DNA from: Mytilus galloprovincialis
Lineage: Eukaryota; Mollusca; Bivalvia; Mytilida; Mytilidae
DNA: 64,000 bases
Reading direction: 5' to 3'
Assembly (NCBI RefSeq): GCF_965363235.1
Contig: NC_134844.1
Location: 91,288,664-91,352,663 of the forward strand
The notes beneath the pieces were generated by a model, which was not told where the DNA came from, did not search any database, and saw nothing but the letters and a program-made list of their open reading frames with translations. How positions within the stretch are numbered: position 1 is the first letter of the stretch; every line of letters begins with the position of its first letter. Shown here one piece after another: positions 1-12,649 of this stretch. Both the position numbers and the translations under genes were made by a program.

Positions 1-59
1 AAACAAGAAAAATTAATTTAATAATTTTCTTTTAACTGTAGAGCGTATAGAATATTGAT

Positions 60-240
60 ATAAGGAGATGGGGTATGATTCTCAATGAGACAACTCTCAA
101 TTAAAAAACTAAAGAACGAAGATAAAACATTTACTGGTCACTGTTGAAGTGTTCAGCAATGAACAATAATCAAAATCCATACCATAAAGTATAAACCTTC
201 AACTTGTTTAAGGATGCAAAATGTGAACCATTGAAAAATT
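60..240 (+). repeat. SINE-like interspersed repeat, diverged copy
   Basis: It carries a diverged form of the unit GGTATGATTGCCAATGAGAC followed by ACAACTCTC. The same unit recurs near 5990, 8880 and, inverted, near 12020, 14410 and 63840. It has no coding content. The sequence from 240 to about 780 shows nothing I recognise. Confidence 0.6.
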
Positions 241-782
241 AAAACTACATATTGTATGGCAGCCATTAATTTAAAATATGTTTATAGAATGATTGTAAGG
301 TGTTTATATTTGTCTTGCAGGTGCAATTCTTGCCAGATTTATATAAAACTCATACTATACTTTAATATCAGCAATATCTTGGTCAAGTTCACTACTTTTG
401 ACCGATTGACTATTTTCGAAAGAGTTATGCCCCTTGAAAATATTAAATAAAGGAAAATGGCCTTGTAAGAGCTCTCATCAGTTCAATTTTTTATAAAACA
501 CATAGTATACTGTAAGTAATGCCCTTGAAGGTCTGTTTGAAATATTTCGTATACAAGAAAAAGAACTTTTTTATTTATAATTTTATTCAAGTGCCTTTTT
601 TTAAATTATTGCCCCTTGATATATAAAATATGTGCAACTCAGTGGACATTGAAACTCTGTTCTGTTATTTTTATTTGCAGGAACTGAAAAGTAAAGAAAC
701 AGAACCAAAGAACCAAAGAACATTCATTTTAAATTAATACAATATTGAACTCAAAAGTCAATCTAGTTGTCTTTCTTAATTA

Positions 783-935
783 TAGATATAATGTGGTATT
801 AGTGCCAATGAAACAACTCTCCATCCAGGTCATAATTTGTAAAAGTAAACCATAACAGGTCAAAATATGGTTTTCAAAACAGAGCTCACATGAAACAGCA
901 AGCCATTAAGGGCCACAAAAGGGGCTGCATACACT
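783..935 (+). repeat. SINE-like interspersed repeat, second family member
   Basis: The segment opens with a relative of the same unit (TGTGGTATTAGTGCCAATGA, then AACAACTCTCC). It continues with a different body that ends near GGGGCTGCATAC. It is non-coding. Confidence 0.45.
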
Positions 936-984
936 AGCACCTGTAATAGCTAGCAGTGTAGACAATTACATATCAATGTGTATG

Positions 985-1440
985 GTGATATAGCAATAGA
1001 AATATCACATCCATCAGAGGGAAATAGAATTTAGACAATAGAAATATCACATACATCAGAGGGAAATAGAATATAGACAATAGAAATATCTCAGACATCA
1101 GAGGAAAATAGAATATAGACAATAGAAATATCACAGACATCAGATTAGAATAGATTATCAACAATAGAAATGATGTATGTCACAGAGACAAACATATGAA
1201 AATAGAATATAGACAATAAAAATTTGGTATGTCATAGAGATGAAAATAGAATATAGACAATAGAATTAGGGTATGTCAAAGAGGCAAACATAGAATGGGG
1301 TGTGTCAAAGAGACAAAACTATGAAAATAGAATATAGACAATAGAAATGGGATATGTCAAAGAGACAAACATATGAAAATAGAACATAGACAAAAGAAAT
1401 GGGGTATGTCAAAGAGCCAAAAATGTGAAAATAGAAGAGA
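985..1440. repeat. Degenerate minisatellite, AATAGAATATAGACAATAGA unit
   Basis: Roughly ten imperfect copies of a 40-50 bp unit built around AATAGAATATAGACAATAGA, with variable tails such as ATATCACAGACATCAG or GGGTATGTCAAAGAGAC. The open frames across it are low-complexity artefacts. Confidence 0.8.
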
Positions 1441-1802
1441 CAACAACTTAATAAAAAAAAGTTTTACTAGATATACAAAACAAATTATGGAGCACCGACT
1501 GTGATAATTATTTTTCTGCAAAAAAGGAATGCTAATTTATACAGTTGTTTTTTATATTTGTTAGAGCTTTTGATTTTGCCATGTATTTTCTGTGGAGTCA
1601 AGTATTTGGGGTTATTTACTTTTCAAAACAACAAATCGTCATATTGAAGCATTTACACTCAAAATGAGTTCCTGACAGAAAATAAAGATGATGAAGAAGA
1701 AAAACATCAAAAACATTACCATAAAAAACAAACCAAACAAAAATACATATACATGAAAAAATAAATGCATTTGAAAAATTAAAAAAAACAACATAAAAAA
1801 AC

Positions 1803-2155
1803 ATATATTTAGAACCAATATAAAAACATATGAAAACATATGTTTGGGCCGAACATATGAAAACATATGTTTAGGCCAAACATATGAAAACATATGTTTA
1901 GGTCTGGGATAAAAACATATGAAAAACATATGTTTATAAAAAACATATGAAAAACATATGTTTTTCATATGTTTACATGTATGAAAAACATATGTTTTTC
2001 ATATGATTTTATAAACATATGTTTTTCATATGTTTAACATATGTTTTTCATATGATCAAAAACATATGTTTTCATGTCGGGCCTAAACATATGTTTACAT
2101 ATGTTTTCAAACATATGAAAAACATATGTTAAACATATGAAAACATATGTCGCAA
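1803..2155. repeat. Palindromic array of AACATATG / CATATGTT
   Basis: About 350 bp in which CATATGTTT and its reverse complement AAACATATG alternate more than twenty times. Each local stretch can fold into short hairpins, for example AAACATATG-AAA-CATATGTTT. The low-complexity frame on the minus strand (repeated KHMFSYV) is a by-product. Confidence 0.85.
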
Positions 2156-2484
2156 TTTTTCCTATGTAGGTATTTAAAATAAAAGAGTTGCGCTAATACA
2201 AACCATTGGAAGGCAAAATGTATAAGAATTGAAAAAGGTTGACAAAATATAAGGACTTTATATACACGTTTGGAGTGATTGAGTACAAGGAGAAAATTCT
2301 AAAGCATGAAGTCAGACTATTATTATTGTTGCAAAATTATATCTGACAAAAGAGCCTTCTCATGGGGTTTATAATTTTGTGATTACTTAGCTATTTTTAC
2401 AGTGATTATTTGATAATCTAGGATGGAGTTTTGGTTATTTAATTATCTTGTTTAGAAAAATAATTAATGATTCTGTGATTATAT

Positions 2485-2600
2485 TGAAGCGAAAGATACC
2501 AGAGGGACAGTCAAACTCATAGATTGAAAATAAACTGATAACGCCATGGCTAAAAAATATAAAGACAAACAGACAAATAATAGTACACAAGACACAACAG
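2485..2600 (-). repeat. Interspersed repeat, reverse copy of the 33.4-kb family
   Basis: AAAGATACCAGAGGGACAGT followed by CAAACTCATA and ATAACGCCATGGCTAAAAA is the reverse complement of sequence at about 33425-33490 and 40058-40125. The copies mark one dispersed family. Confidence 0.6.
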
Positions 2601-2604
2601 ATTA

Positions 2605-2725
2605 ATTAGGTCGTTAGTTTTCTCAATTGCATTATTTCATATTTGTCATGTCGGGGACGACTACACGGTTTAGGTTTTTCTCATTGTTGAAGGCCGTACA
2701 GTTGCTTATAATTAATTGCATCCAT
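2605..2725 (-). repeat. SINE-like repeat, reverse partial copy
   Basis: It contains TTCTCATTGTTGAAGGCCGT and ACAGTTGCTTATAA, the reverse form of the conserved SINE segment seen at 11935-11970 and 63750-63790. The stretch from 2725 to 3536 holds no gene I can support. Confidence 0.55.
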
Positions 2726-3536
2726 CATATTTTAACTTTGGTTGATAGTTTTAACAACTATCAAATCGTATCAATCTCCTTATTTTTATAAACATTTTGA
2801 TATAGGCGATGAAAGGAAAAGGGGTTAAATTTTGTAAAACTGACACAAATTTAACACAATCGACTGCTCTAAATAAAACAGACGTACAACATAAAAATAT
2901 CTCATAAAAGATTCCAGGCTTATTATTGTGAACATCATTGTATTCTTTGTTTATAAAAAATGTACCGAACTCATAGGAAAATTCAGAACGAAAAATTCCC
3001 TTGTCAAATGGAAACACATCAAAAGTGGAAACAAATTTCATATGCCTGACTTGTTTCAGGCATTTCCTTATATCGAAAAGGAAGAAATAAACCTAGTTGA
3101 ATAGCTAGTCTAACCTCTCACTTGTATGACAGTCACATATATTGACAACAATGTGTGAAAAAAACAAACAGACATGATAGATAAAATTTCAACAAAAAGA
3201 GGTACAGCAGTCAACAATGTGTTATAATCTTTATCACAATAAAAAAAGACAAAAATGTCAACAAAGAAAACAAAATGGCATATTAGACCAAAGCAAATAG
3301 GCAAAATTAAAAGACAAGAGTACAAAAATAACCATAGCACAATACCACAATTGCGGGATGTTAAAATAATGAGCAAAAAAGGGTATTACAAAAAAAGGAC
3401 TAAACAGTAATAGTAATTTACAAAGACACTATAACACGTAATTAGGGTGATAAACGACGGCAATAACTAAAACTATACTGCAAGACCATCATGTATAATT
3501 GGTGAAGTTGCTAAGGAATATTTATCCACAAGGTCT

Positions 3537-3545
3537 TTGAGGACC
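3537..3545. repeat. Left 9-bp target-site duplication (TTGAGGACC)
   Basis: TTGAGGACC directly precedes the left terminal inverted repeat of the two-gene transposon. It is repeated exactly at 15218-15226, just after the right terminal repeat. Confidence 0.75.
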
Positions 3546-3731
3546 TAACCCGAATAATCCAGTCGTTATATTACGATCCCTATCGATCACTACATTAACG
3601 CCTGAATGCATCCACGGTAAAAACGCGTCAGACCGGGAAATTGCGACGCCTTGCATTGTGGGTATTTTCGATCATACACGATGGCGCCAAAAGAAGGAGG
3701 AGCATAGTAATCCCACAACAAAAGATGTGCA

Positions 3732-6700
3732 ATGGAGTGGGAAAGTAGTGTTTGTTTACATTGTTCACACGTGTTTGACAAGAATTTGAAAAGTGAAAGA
3801 AGAAGAAAGGTTTCTAACATCAGTGATGTTGATTTTATAGATATTATAGCCAAAACTTACAGCCTTGATTTTGATCTGTTGAAAAAATTTCTCGATACGA
3901 ATGAAGATGTATATATATGTGCAAAATGTTACAATTCTGTCAAATCAGTTTCAACAAACAGTAAAAAATATGAACAGTCAAAAACATCTTTAACAGATTC
4001 TGCCTCCAATGATTTTAAGAACTTGTCTATACAGATAGAATACCGTTCTATTACAAGTAAAAGTGGCAGTAGTGCACTGAAAAGAAACAGAAATAGCCTT
4101 ACTCCCACCAAGTCTGGATGCACGCCTAGATCTAAGAAACAAGATAAAAATGTGAATGTCTCAACAACAAAAACACCAAAGAATAATAGACGACGTCTCT
4201 GCTTCTCTGACAAGAAATCAACACAGTCTCCAGGCCCTAAAGTAAAGGTAAGCATCTGTAACTGAAATTATGATTCAGCCATATATGCATGAAAAAAGTT
4301 TACAGGATTTTCTTTTTCTTCTTGAGTGTTTGATTAATAATATATATAAAACTGATAAACAAGATAATGTATGATTGCCAATTATACAGCTCTTAATCCA
4401 AGACCCAATGATATGTCATAAATGTAGTAGAACTTTAAAATATGTTACCATGCCAGGTTACAGTATGGGTTTATGACTCAGACCCTTGGTACATTATTGT
4501 AACTACATGTACATAGGTAAAATGTAATTTCAATGTTTTAAATGTAAAAATGTATAAAGTCTAAGACTGTACATTTTTAACTGCATTAAAAGTATTTTGT
4601 CCAAACCACATTTTTTTCTAAAGCAAACAGACAAAAAGCGATTAAATGCATACAAAATATTTATACATGTACATGTATATAAGTACTCGTATATAAGTAC
4701 TCATTTATATTTAATGCATGCGCATCAACCTGCATAATGTTGTCATGGCATGTGTACACAATACATTTATTTGTGCAATAAAAGTAAATGTTGAGATTTA
4801 TCTTTCAGGTGAACATAGGGTATCGTGGAAGTTCAAGGAACACAGTTTTGAAAGGACATGAGAAGTTGGCATGTCGTGCCTTAGTCATGAAGCAGTACAA
4901 AACAGCTGTAAATCACATGTTCGCATTAGATGTAAAGAAAGAAATTGGCATTGTCATCAAAAAGAAAATTAATAAAGAAATAACAGAAATAGTAAAAAAC
5001 AAAGAATCCTTATTAAGGTCATCAAATCTTTCTTCCTTCTCTTGGAAATCCGCCTACAAACAATTAGAGAATAAATGTCCTTTGACAATGGACCTCCTTC
5101 AGACAATATGTGGGGAGAAGAAAAAAAATGAACCGAGACTTGTCACCAGCATGGCCGTCCTTCTGTTTACCAGAAATCAGCAAATGAACACTATTCAATC
5201 TATAAACAGTGTGTTAATGTTCCGAGGACATGTTAGAACAAAGGTAAGCATTTTAAGAATTAATTATATAAATATAAATCATGTACAGTACTTCATTTAA
5301 ATACCTATTCAGTCTTTCCTAGAGGGCCTTTCAGCACTATGTTTTATAAAAAAAAACATTTCTTTATTATTTTCAGTTCATATGCACTAGGTAATTTGAA
5401 ATCAAAATAATTTTTCATATATATATGTAATAAGAAAAAATCTGTTCGGCACACATTGATCTTCTTCACATGCAACTAGTTGATGTGAGAGTTTGCACTT
5501 TATAAAATATTTCAGTTCTTAGGTTGGGTTATTGAATTGACTCTTTGACACATTCCCTTTGTCCATTTGCAATAACATGGTGTTTCAAAAAAATATTTAT
5601 GTTGCAACATTTTTTTGTTCACCTTCAGTTCTCAAATATTATTTGCTTTCCACCGTGATTGAGTTTTAATTATCACAACATCTGCAGTTTTACTGTACAT
5701 TATTAAATATACACTACATGACCAGCAAATCTCAATGGGTTATTTTATTTCTTCAGGTTTATACTACCTTCAACCGAGCAGGACTCAGTAGTTCCTACAA
5801 GTCCACACTGAATACAATTGATAAGCTATGTGAGAAATTTGATGAGCCTGTGAAGAGATGGACAGAGCAACTCAGCAGTGAAACAATAGATCAGAACACT
5901 TCATTAGGTATACTTAATTATTAATATATATAAGGCATGTTCATTTTTACCTACATGTACATGATGTCCATGTACATGCAATATAAAAAGATATGGTATG
6001 ATTGACAATGAGACAACTCTCCACAAGAGGCCAAAATGACACAGAAATTAACAACTACAAATGTAAAGGTCACCCTATGGCCATCAACAATGAGCAAAAC
6101 CCATACTGCATAGTCAGCTATAAAATGCCCTTAAATGACACTGGAAAACAATTCAAACGAGAAAACTGATGGTCTTATTTATTTATGTACAAAAAATGAA
6201 CCAAAAACAAATATGTAACACGTAAACAAAGGACAACCAATGAATTATAGGCCTGTAACTATTTAATGAAAGTGTAGAAGGGAGACAAATTCTCTTAATA
6301 AAGATGCTTAAATGCTTTTATATCCATAATATCTATATATTATATGATACATTACTTAAGTGAAAATATATATATACACGAAAAGTATTATATATAGTAC
6401 ATGAATGTTAGTAAGAAGATGTGATATGGATGCCAAACAAAGGTTACATGAAGTGTATATACTAGTATACAATGTATAAATCATTTTATTATATTAAATC
6501 TTGATATAATTTGTATTATTTTGTTTTTAAGGTGATCATACATATTCAGCAACCAGTGATGAAAGTAATGTAGAGAACATTGCCACAGATGATAACATTC
6601 TACACATCCAAAGTCCACCAGTAATGTACATAGCAGAACCTATAACAGATACATGTACCACTTCAGATTTTACCTCATTAGATACATGTCAAGAGACACT

Positions 6701-9700
6701 TCCAACTACAGACTCTCCTATGGAAAAGCAGTATGACTTTTTGGATAATGGTAAGCACATGTAATGTGTCTTGTCTGTGTGGATTCCTTATTTTTTTTAG
6801 AGTAACTCACACTACCGGTAATCTGGAACCACTGAAGTGTTTAAGAAGAACAAGGAAATAGCTGTCAAAAATAACTTCAAAGCTGTCACTGTCAGTATTG
6901 TAATTTTGTTAATATGAGGGTCTAAGTATGGTGTACATTTATATTGGTTCCTTTCCTTTATCTAAAACTGAATTGGGGAAATGCTGAGACTTATAAGAGA
7001 GAACAGCTTATTTTTGATTCATGGCGTCTCGTTGAGACACTAATATTTTGTATACATGTGTATCTTGCCAAGTTGTAATTTACCTATCTAATTCTTATAT
7101 ATGTTCTGTGTATCAAATTTGAATTTATTTTACAGGTACATCTGTTCCACCTGGAACTCCTTTATGTAGCATAGAAAACCACACATCTTATTACACACCA
7201 ATGCAACCATCAGTACCATGCGAAGAAGATTCTCCATATACAACTAAGTCGTCAGCAGCAATTCAGGAAACAGGTTCTTTCCAAATCATTATGGACAACT
7301 TGAATATGAACCAAAAGACTAGACACAAGACTGAAGATACCAGCAACAAGGTGCACAACTTGGTCCATTCAATGGCAGTTAATGATAGAGCAACACCAAC
7401 TGACCCGCTAGATGAGATACACCCTCAAGCTGACATTCTATCACTATCTAATGAATTGTTCATTCCAAGTGACAATGACATACACCATCTAAATGAAGAT
7501 TTTAAAATTTTGATCCAAAGAGCTTTAGTAGACAACATCCCAGGACTATCTGAGTACCGACAAGTTGTGCAGTACCATATACTACATGAGTTTTCACAAC
7601 AGGCTGAAAAGAAGAGCACAGTTGTGAGTCTTTATAATTGTACCATTTTGCATGTAACATTGTAAAACGATCTCACCCTTTTTTTTGGACGATCAATGCT
7701 TTTGGTGTAAATAATAATCATGTTCATACAATAAGAAAATGCATTAAATAAAAGTGAGAAATATTGCTGAAGAAAAAAAGTTATTATATTAACATTGAAA
7801 ATTGTTCAACTTAAAAATGAGAAGAAAAAAAATACTGCCATTATGTTCTACATAAAATTTAATTTTAATTAAAACAAGTTCTTGGTGTTTTCTGTTATTT
7901 TTTTAACATATTAGTTATATTATGTTGCTTTTATTTCTAGATACCATTAGGAATTCTTGAGAAGGATGAAAACATCACGGAACAAATGATTGATGTAATT
8001 ACACATTTACAACAGTATGTGCCAAAGAGGGACAAGAAATTAAAGCCATTATTGTTGGGTGGCGATGCCTTGAGTGTTGAGAGGGGTGAAGCTGCTCAGA
8101 AAGCCAGAATTGATGCAGTGACATGTGAAGACAGATTAGATGGCTTTATATGGAAAAGCGAAGATTGGCATGGCCATGTTATATCACTACAGGTATATAT
8201 ATATATATTTATATATAGTTCCTAGTTCCTCTATACATTTGTAAGTGCTACTAAATAAAGGAAATTACACTCTCATTTATCATCATATTATATCCCAGTG
8301 GAATTTCGCTAAATCTCAAGTCTAGTTGTTGTAACTCGTCGATAAACAAAACAGAAAATAGTATCATGTATACAACTTGAAAATGAACCTCTTATATATT
8401 TATCATACAAAAACCCTTTGCATCATTATTATTTATACATTTACATGAGTCAGGTGAATTTATTTGTTCTATTTCAGGCAATGCTTAAACAATTATGTAT
8501 ACATGTAACAAATAAATTTATTTGTTCTAAATATTTATTATTATTTTCAGGATACCTTTAACCTCCATTTCAAGGGTTCTTCATCTGGTGAAATGGGAAC
8601 GTTGTTCCAATTGAAAAATAAATTTGATAGAAGAGGTGTTAAATCAGAGGTACATATACATGATTTTATTTCCATTTACAAATGTTAGTTTTGTGAAACA
8701 ATATCAAACATGATAAAAAAAAAAAGCAAATTATCTAACATTGCAAAAATTACAGCCAAAGTGGGAATGTATTGTTTCAAGATTATCATAATTAGTTACA
8801 TGACAGTTTACAAAATCTGGTTTTGATATATTTTATCTTCATAAAGATTCTTTTCTGTTGAATGTTATATATAAAAAATAAGATGTGGTATGATTGCCAA
8901 TGAGACAACTATCCACAAAAGACCAAAATGACACAGACATTAACAACTATAGGTCACTGTACAGCCTTCAACAATGAGCAAAGCCCCTACCCATATGCTT
9001 GTATTTGGTATGATGGCTGGCTAATGAGACAACTATTCTCACAAATGAAGTTGATGTATATTGTACAACTTTTAATTAAAATGTAATTTTTATATTTCAA
9101 CATTAATTTTTTTTTTATCTTTATAGGTGAAAGATGCAGTAAATGATTGTAGAGAATTTTTAAGATTTGTAACAAGAGGATATATAATTCTTGGAGCCAT
9201 GCACTTGTTAGGTTTTGATTCTTTAGATAGATTTAAAGACCTCAATCATACTTCCGACACTCAAAAGAAGGAATTCCTGGAAAAACTTTCCCAAGACATA
9301 GTAGACAAGTACATTGCTACAGAAAAATTTGATTTAGACGCATTTAAACAAACCAATACACAAGAAGAAGGAAGACATATGTGTGGATATCCGGGGTGCA
9401 AGAAAAGTTTTGCTGTAGATGGGAAATGTAGATCCAAACACAGGTTTCGGTGTCCGTATAAAGAGTTTGAAGGTGTTATACAGCCAGATAATGAGAATGA
9501 CCAACAAGTCCAAAGCACCATTGAGGTCGAAAAAGATAAGAAGGAAGACTTTAAACGCAACTACAGCTGCAGTTTGTTGAGGGATGGTCTTTTTGACTGG
9601 TGTAGAGAAGACGCTGCGAGAGAAAATGATGGTGAACGTTTAGTTAGAATGTGGCGATTTGACATTCTAAAATTTGCTTTAAACAATCATGTAAAATACA

Positions 9701-10209
9701 GGCTATTAGCTTTCAAATTACATGCACAGCTGTTAGCAATATTGCCTCCGAAACAAGCCTTTCAATTGAAAAATAATCGAACTGTAAACATACATGGTGG
9801 AAAGGGTGCTAATGTTCCAGGAGACCTTGCTCTCGAGTTTATGAACATGAGGGCAAAAGATGCTTTAAACTCTCTCAGAGGCAACATGACAAGTGCTTCA
9901 ATTGAAAGGTGCGGGAGAAGTCTCCAAGGCTGCAATGACATTATAGATTCCTATACAACAGGATTAAACCAATTTTTTGGAAAGCCTTCAAACACCAAGC
10001 CATCAATTCAGAAAGATATTGACATTCTTGTAAAACATTTACAACCAGAAGAACTTTTTCAAGACATTCCAGGAAGATGTCACAGGACATTTGACCGTAT
10101 GAACTCAAATTGCTTAACCAAGTTGGATGGACAAAAATTGAACTCTTGGCTCACCAGCAAAAAAGAAGAATTTTCAAAGACACAAAGACTACGGTCTTAT
10201 TTAGTTTAA
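3732..10209 (+). CDS. Zinc-finger, DUF6589-type protein (putative transposase), 8 exons
   Basis: Exons 3732-4247, 4809-5243, 5757-5907, 6532-6750, 7136-7623, 7941-8192, 8551-8649 and 9127-10209 all have GT-AG borders. The phases chain (0,0,1,1,0,0,0) into 1081 codons including the stop. The N-terminus has paired Cys-x2-Cys motifs (C8/C11 and C63/C66), spaced like a ZAD-type zinc domain. A basic, Ser/Thr-rich linker follows. From about residue 600 the sequence resembles DUF6589, with GGDALSVER (D645, E650), EDWHGH (D678, H680) and NIHGGKGANVPGDLALEFMN (D953, E957). A C2HC finger (C806, C811, H825, C829) interrupts it. The scattered conserved acidic residues would suit an RNase-H-like transposase, but that catalytic role is inferred. 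The start is the first ATG after a CG-richer leader. Introns 3 and 7 hold SINE-like repeats. A possible poly(A) signal AATAAA lies at 11372. It could alternatively be a domesticated host gene, but its position inside the flanked block argues for an element gene. Confidence 0.85.
5985..6245 (+). repeat. SINE-like repeat in intron 3 of the DUF6589 gene
   Basis: A long copy of the unit: GATATGGTATGATTGACAATG, ACAACTCTCCACAAGAGG, then CATCAACAATGAGCAAAACC. It lies wholly in the intron between exons ending at 5907 and starting at 6532. Confidence 0.75.
8870..9045 (+). repeat. SINE-like repeat in intron 7 of the DUF6589 gene
   Basis: GATGTGGTATGATTGCCAAT opens the copy. A partial second start (GGTATGATGGCTGGCTAATG) follows at about 9008, so the end is duplicated or rearranged. 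Confidence 0.7.
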
Positions 10210-10309
10210 TTACAAATTTAGTGCTTTGATTTATAAATAGTATGATGGTGCTACATATTTTACCGAACATGTACATTTTTTTATTTCTTGTTTGATGAGT
10301 TTCATATTT

Positions 10310-10870
10310 TTTAGTAGTGCTTTTAATGTGTCCTTCTTTTGTGTTTAAATTGATGTGTGCTTCTTTTGTTCGTACATATGCGCTTTTAGTGTATCGATGT
10401 GTCCTGCTTTGTGTTCAAGTTAATGTTCTGGTTGTTTATATCGATAAAAGTGGCTTTTGTCTGTACATATTTACCTTTTTTTTGTCTATTATTTTGTGTT
10501 TTTTTGTACATATTGAAGTGTGCTACATGTATATATTGATGTGTGTCCTACAAGTTTATATTGATTTGTGTGCTGCTTTTGATCGTACATATTGAAGAGT
10601 GCTGTCTGCTAAGTGTGTTTGTATTGATGTGTGTTGTTTGTTTATAATGATGTATACTACTTGTGTTTTGATGTGTGCTTCTTGTTTACATAGCTGCTTT
10701 TGTTCGTACATATTTGCTGTTACTGTTTGACATATTTTGTGTACTGCTTTTTTGTACATATTGAAATGTGCTACATGTATAGATTGATGTGTGTGCTACA
10801 GACAACATGTATGCTACTTTTTTATATTGATGTGTTTTGCTTTTTTTTTCCCTTGACATTAATATCGTGT
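10310..10870 (+). repeat. Degenerate GT-rich repeat in the 3' region of the DUF6589 gene
   Basis: Repeated variants of TTTTGTTCGTACATATTGA and GATGTGTGCTAC at irregular spacing. The hydrophobic, Cys-rich frames here are artefacts of the repeat. It probably lies in the 3' untranslated region or just beyond it. Confidence 0.6.
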
Positions 10871-11371
10871 TTATGGTCCTCTTTAAAAATGTAAATATGT
10901 TGATGAATTCTTATCAGTTGTATGCTATTTTTTTCCAATCTAATTGGTAATTGATTTCTGGAGTACTTAACTAGTTTCTAAAAAATAATATTAATTTGAA
11001 TAGAAATTAAAATCATGAATTTGAATTGTTTGAAATTAAGTGGTACATTTGAATTTATATTAAATTCAGTATCTGATACATGTACTCATTTTTTGGTTGT
11101 ATAATTATTATTTGACATGTTTATTTTTAATGATGTTTACTTTGAGGCAACACTAGTCTTTTTGTTTGTTAAACTTAGGTATTAAAGAAATTTTGTTAAG
11201 GTCTTTCTAGTAAAGAAGAAATCTGTTTTAAGTAAATATAAACATTGAACCATGCCTCCTGTCATATATACATATACATGTGTATTGTTTTTGCTTATTT
11301 AACATTGTACATGTGTGTGTTTAGTTTTATTTATGATACATTTTAATTTATTTTGATCTATTCAGATCTTA

Positions 11372-11377
11372 AATAAA
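11372..11377 (+). terminator. Possible poly(A) signal of the DUF6589 gene
   Basis: AATAAA lies about 1.16 kb after the stop codon. I saw no canonical signal closer to the stop. Use of this one is an inference. Confidence 0.3.
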
Positions 11378-11754
11378 ATTTGAATACAACTTGCATTGTT
11401 TTGATTCTATATACTTGTCAGTTTCAGTTATCAAATATAAGTCTTTAATGATTGTTAATTCAGAAACTTGTTATTCTTTTGTATTGTGGTTGATGATCCA
11501 GTGAGTACAGCTAATTTCCACTGTTGGTTTTCTCCATACCATTTGTTGGTGTACCATAACAAACTTTACAAACCTCTAGCGTAAAGAAAGTAGAAACATA
11601 CCAAATTCAATACAATGAAATACATGTCTTTCGGTGGCAATCATACCACAATATATGTTTAAAGCCATTGAGAAATTAAACAAGACAAACAGCAGACAAA
11701 ATAACACTAAAAACTCTGAAATACAACAAATAACTCGAGTTATCCTAGAAGTTA

Positions 11755-12040
11755 CTGTACCATGTGTAATGTCTGGACTAATTGATAACTTATTTATGTA
11801 TGTGCCTGTCCCAAGTCATGAGCCTGTTATTCAGTGGTTGTCATTTGTTTATGTGTTTCATATTTGTTTTTCGTTAATTTTTTTACATTGTCTTATCGGG
11901 GCCTTTTATAGCTGACTATGCTTTATGGGCTTTGCTCATTGTTGAAGGCTGTACGGTGAACTATAGTTGTTAATGTAAGTCATTTTTGTCTTTTGTGGAT
12001 AGTTGTCTCATTGGCAATCATACCACATCTTCTTTTTTAT
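11755..12040 (-). repeat. SINE-like repeat, reverse copy, between the two transposon genes
   Basis: It runs from the GTGCCTGTCCCAAGTCATGA segment to TTGTCTCATTGGCAATCATA and ends in a T-rich tract. This is the fuller reverse form, also seen at 63470-63860. Confidence 0.75.
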
Positions 12041-12267
12041 ATCATTTTATATTCTTGAATTAATGTTTACTATTGGACACCTTGAACCAATCAAACAAAC
12101 AAGCACGAAACAAATTTTGGCAATGAAAAGTCAGTGCAAATAAATAACTGTATAATATTTCTATTTATTTTAAAAGTACACAAGACAATTATGACATTGT
12201 GGATATGTATGACAAATATTTATGTTACATTGTACTCAAAAAAATACTCAGTATTTTCCTTAATGTC

Positions 12268-12508
12268 AGAAATCCCACACATACCATGCATACAGTTGTA
12301 TGTATCTTTATCTGAGCATTAAAAATTGAACATCTACAGACATGTCGATTGACACGATAAAAAAAAATAGAACTTGTTGAGTTTATGAAATCCCACACAT
12401 ACCATGCATACAGTTGTACGTATCTTTATCTGAGCATTAAAAATTGAACATCTACAGACATGTCGATTTACACGATAAAAAAAAAAAGAACTAGGTTGAG
12501 TTTATGAA
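12268..12508. repeat. 118-bp tandem duplication
   Basis: The block starting AATCCCACACATACCATGCA at 12271 is repeated from 12389 with few differences. Both copies end in a short A-run. It lies just downstream of the helicase stop codon. Confidence 0.85.
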
Positions 12509-12649
12509 AATACATTGTAAATAATGTATGTTGCATTTCAACAACAAAATTCATGCAATATTTTGACACAAAAAAAATTAGAACTTGAATTGGTTGAGTT
12601 TTTGAAAATACATTGTACATATTGTATGACCCTACATCACTGTATGTAC

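Noticed and set aside
1639-1968. 109-residue minus-strand frame with repeated KHMFSYV
   Set aside because: It is a translation of the AACATATG palindromic array and has no independent support.
5985-6245. A tRNA gene at the head of the SINE-like repeat
   Set aside because: I could not find a cloverleaf or convincing A and B boxes, so no tRNA is reported.
10317-10894. Hydrophobic Cys/Tyr-rich frames after the DUF6589 stop codon
   Set aside because: They follow the degenerate GT-rich repeat and lack a start context or splice support.
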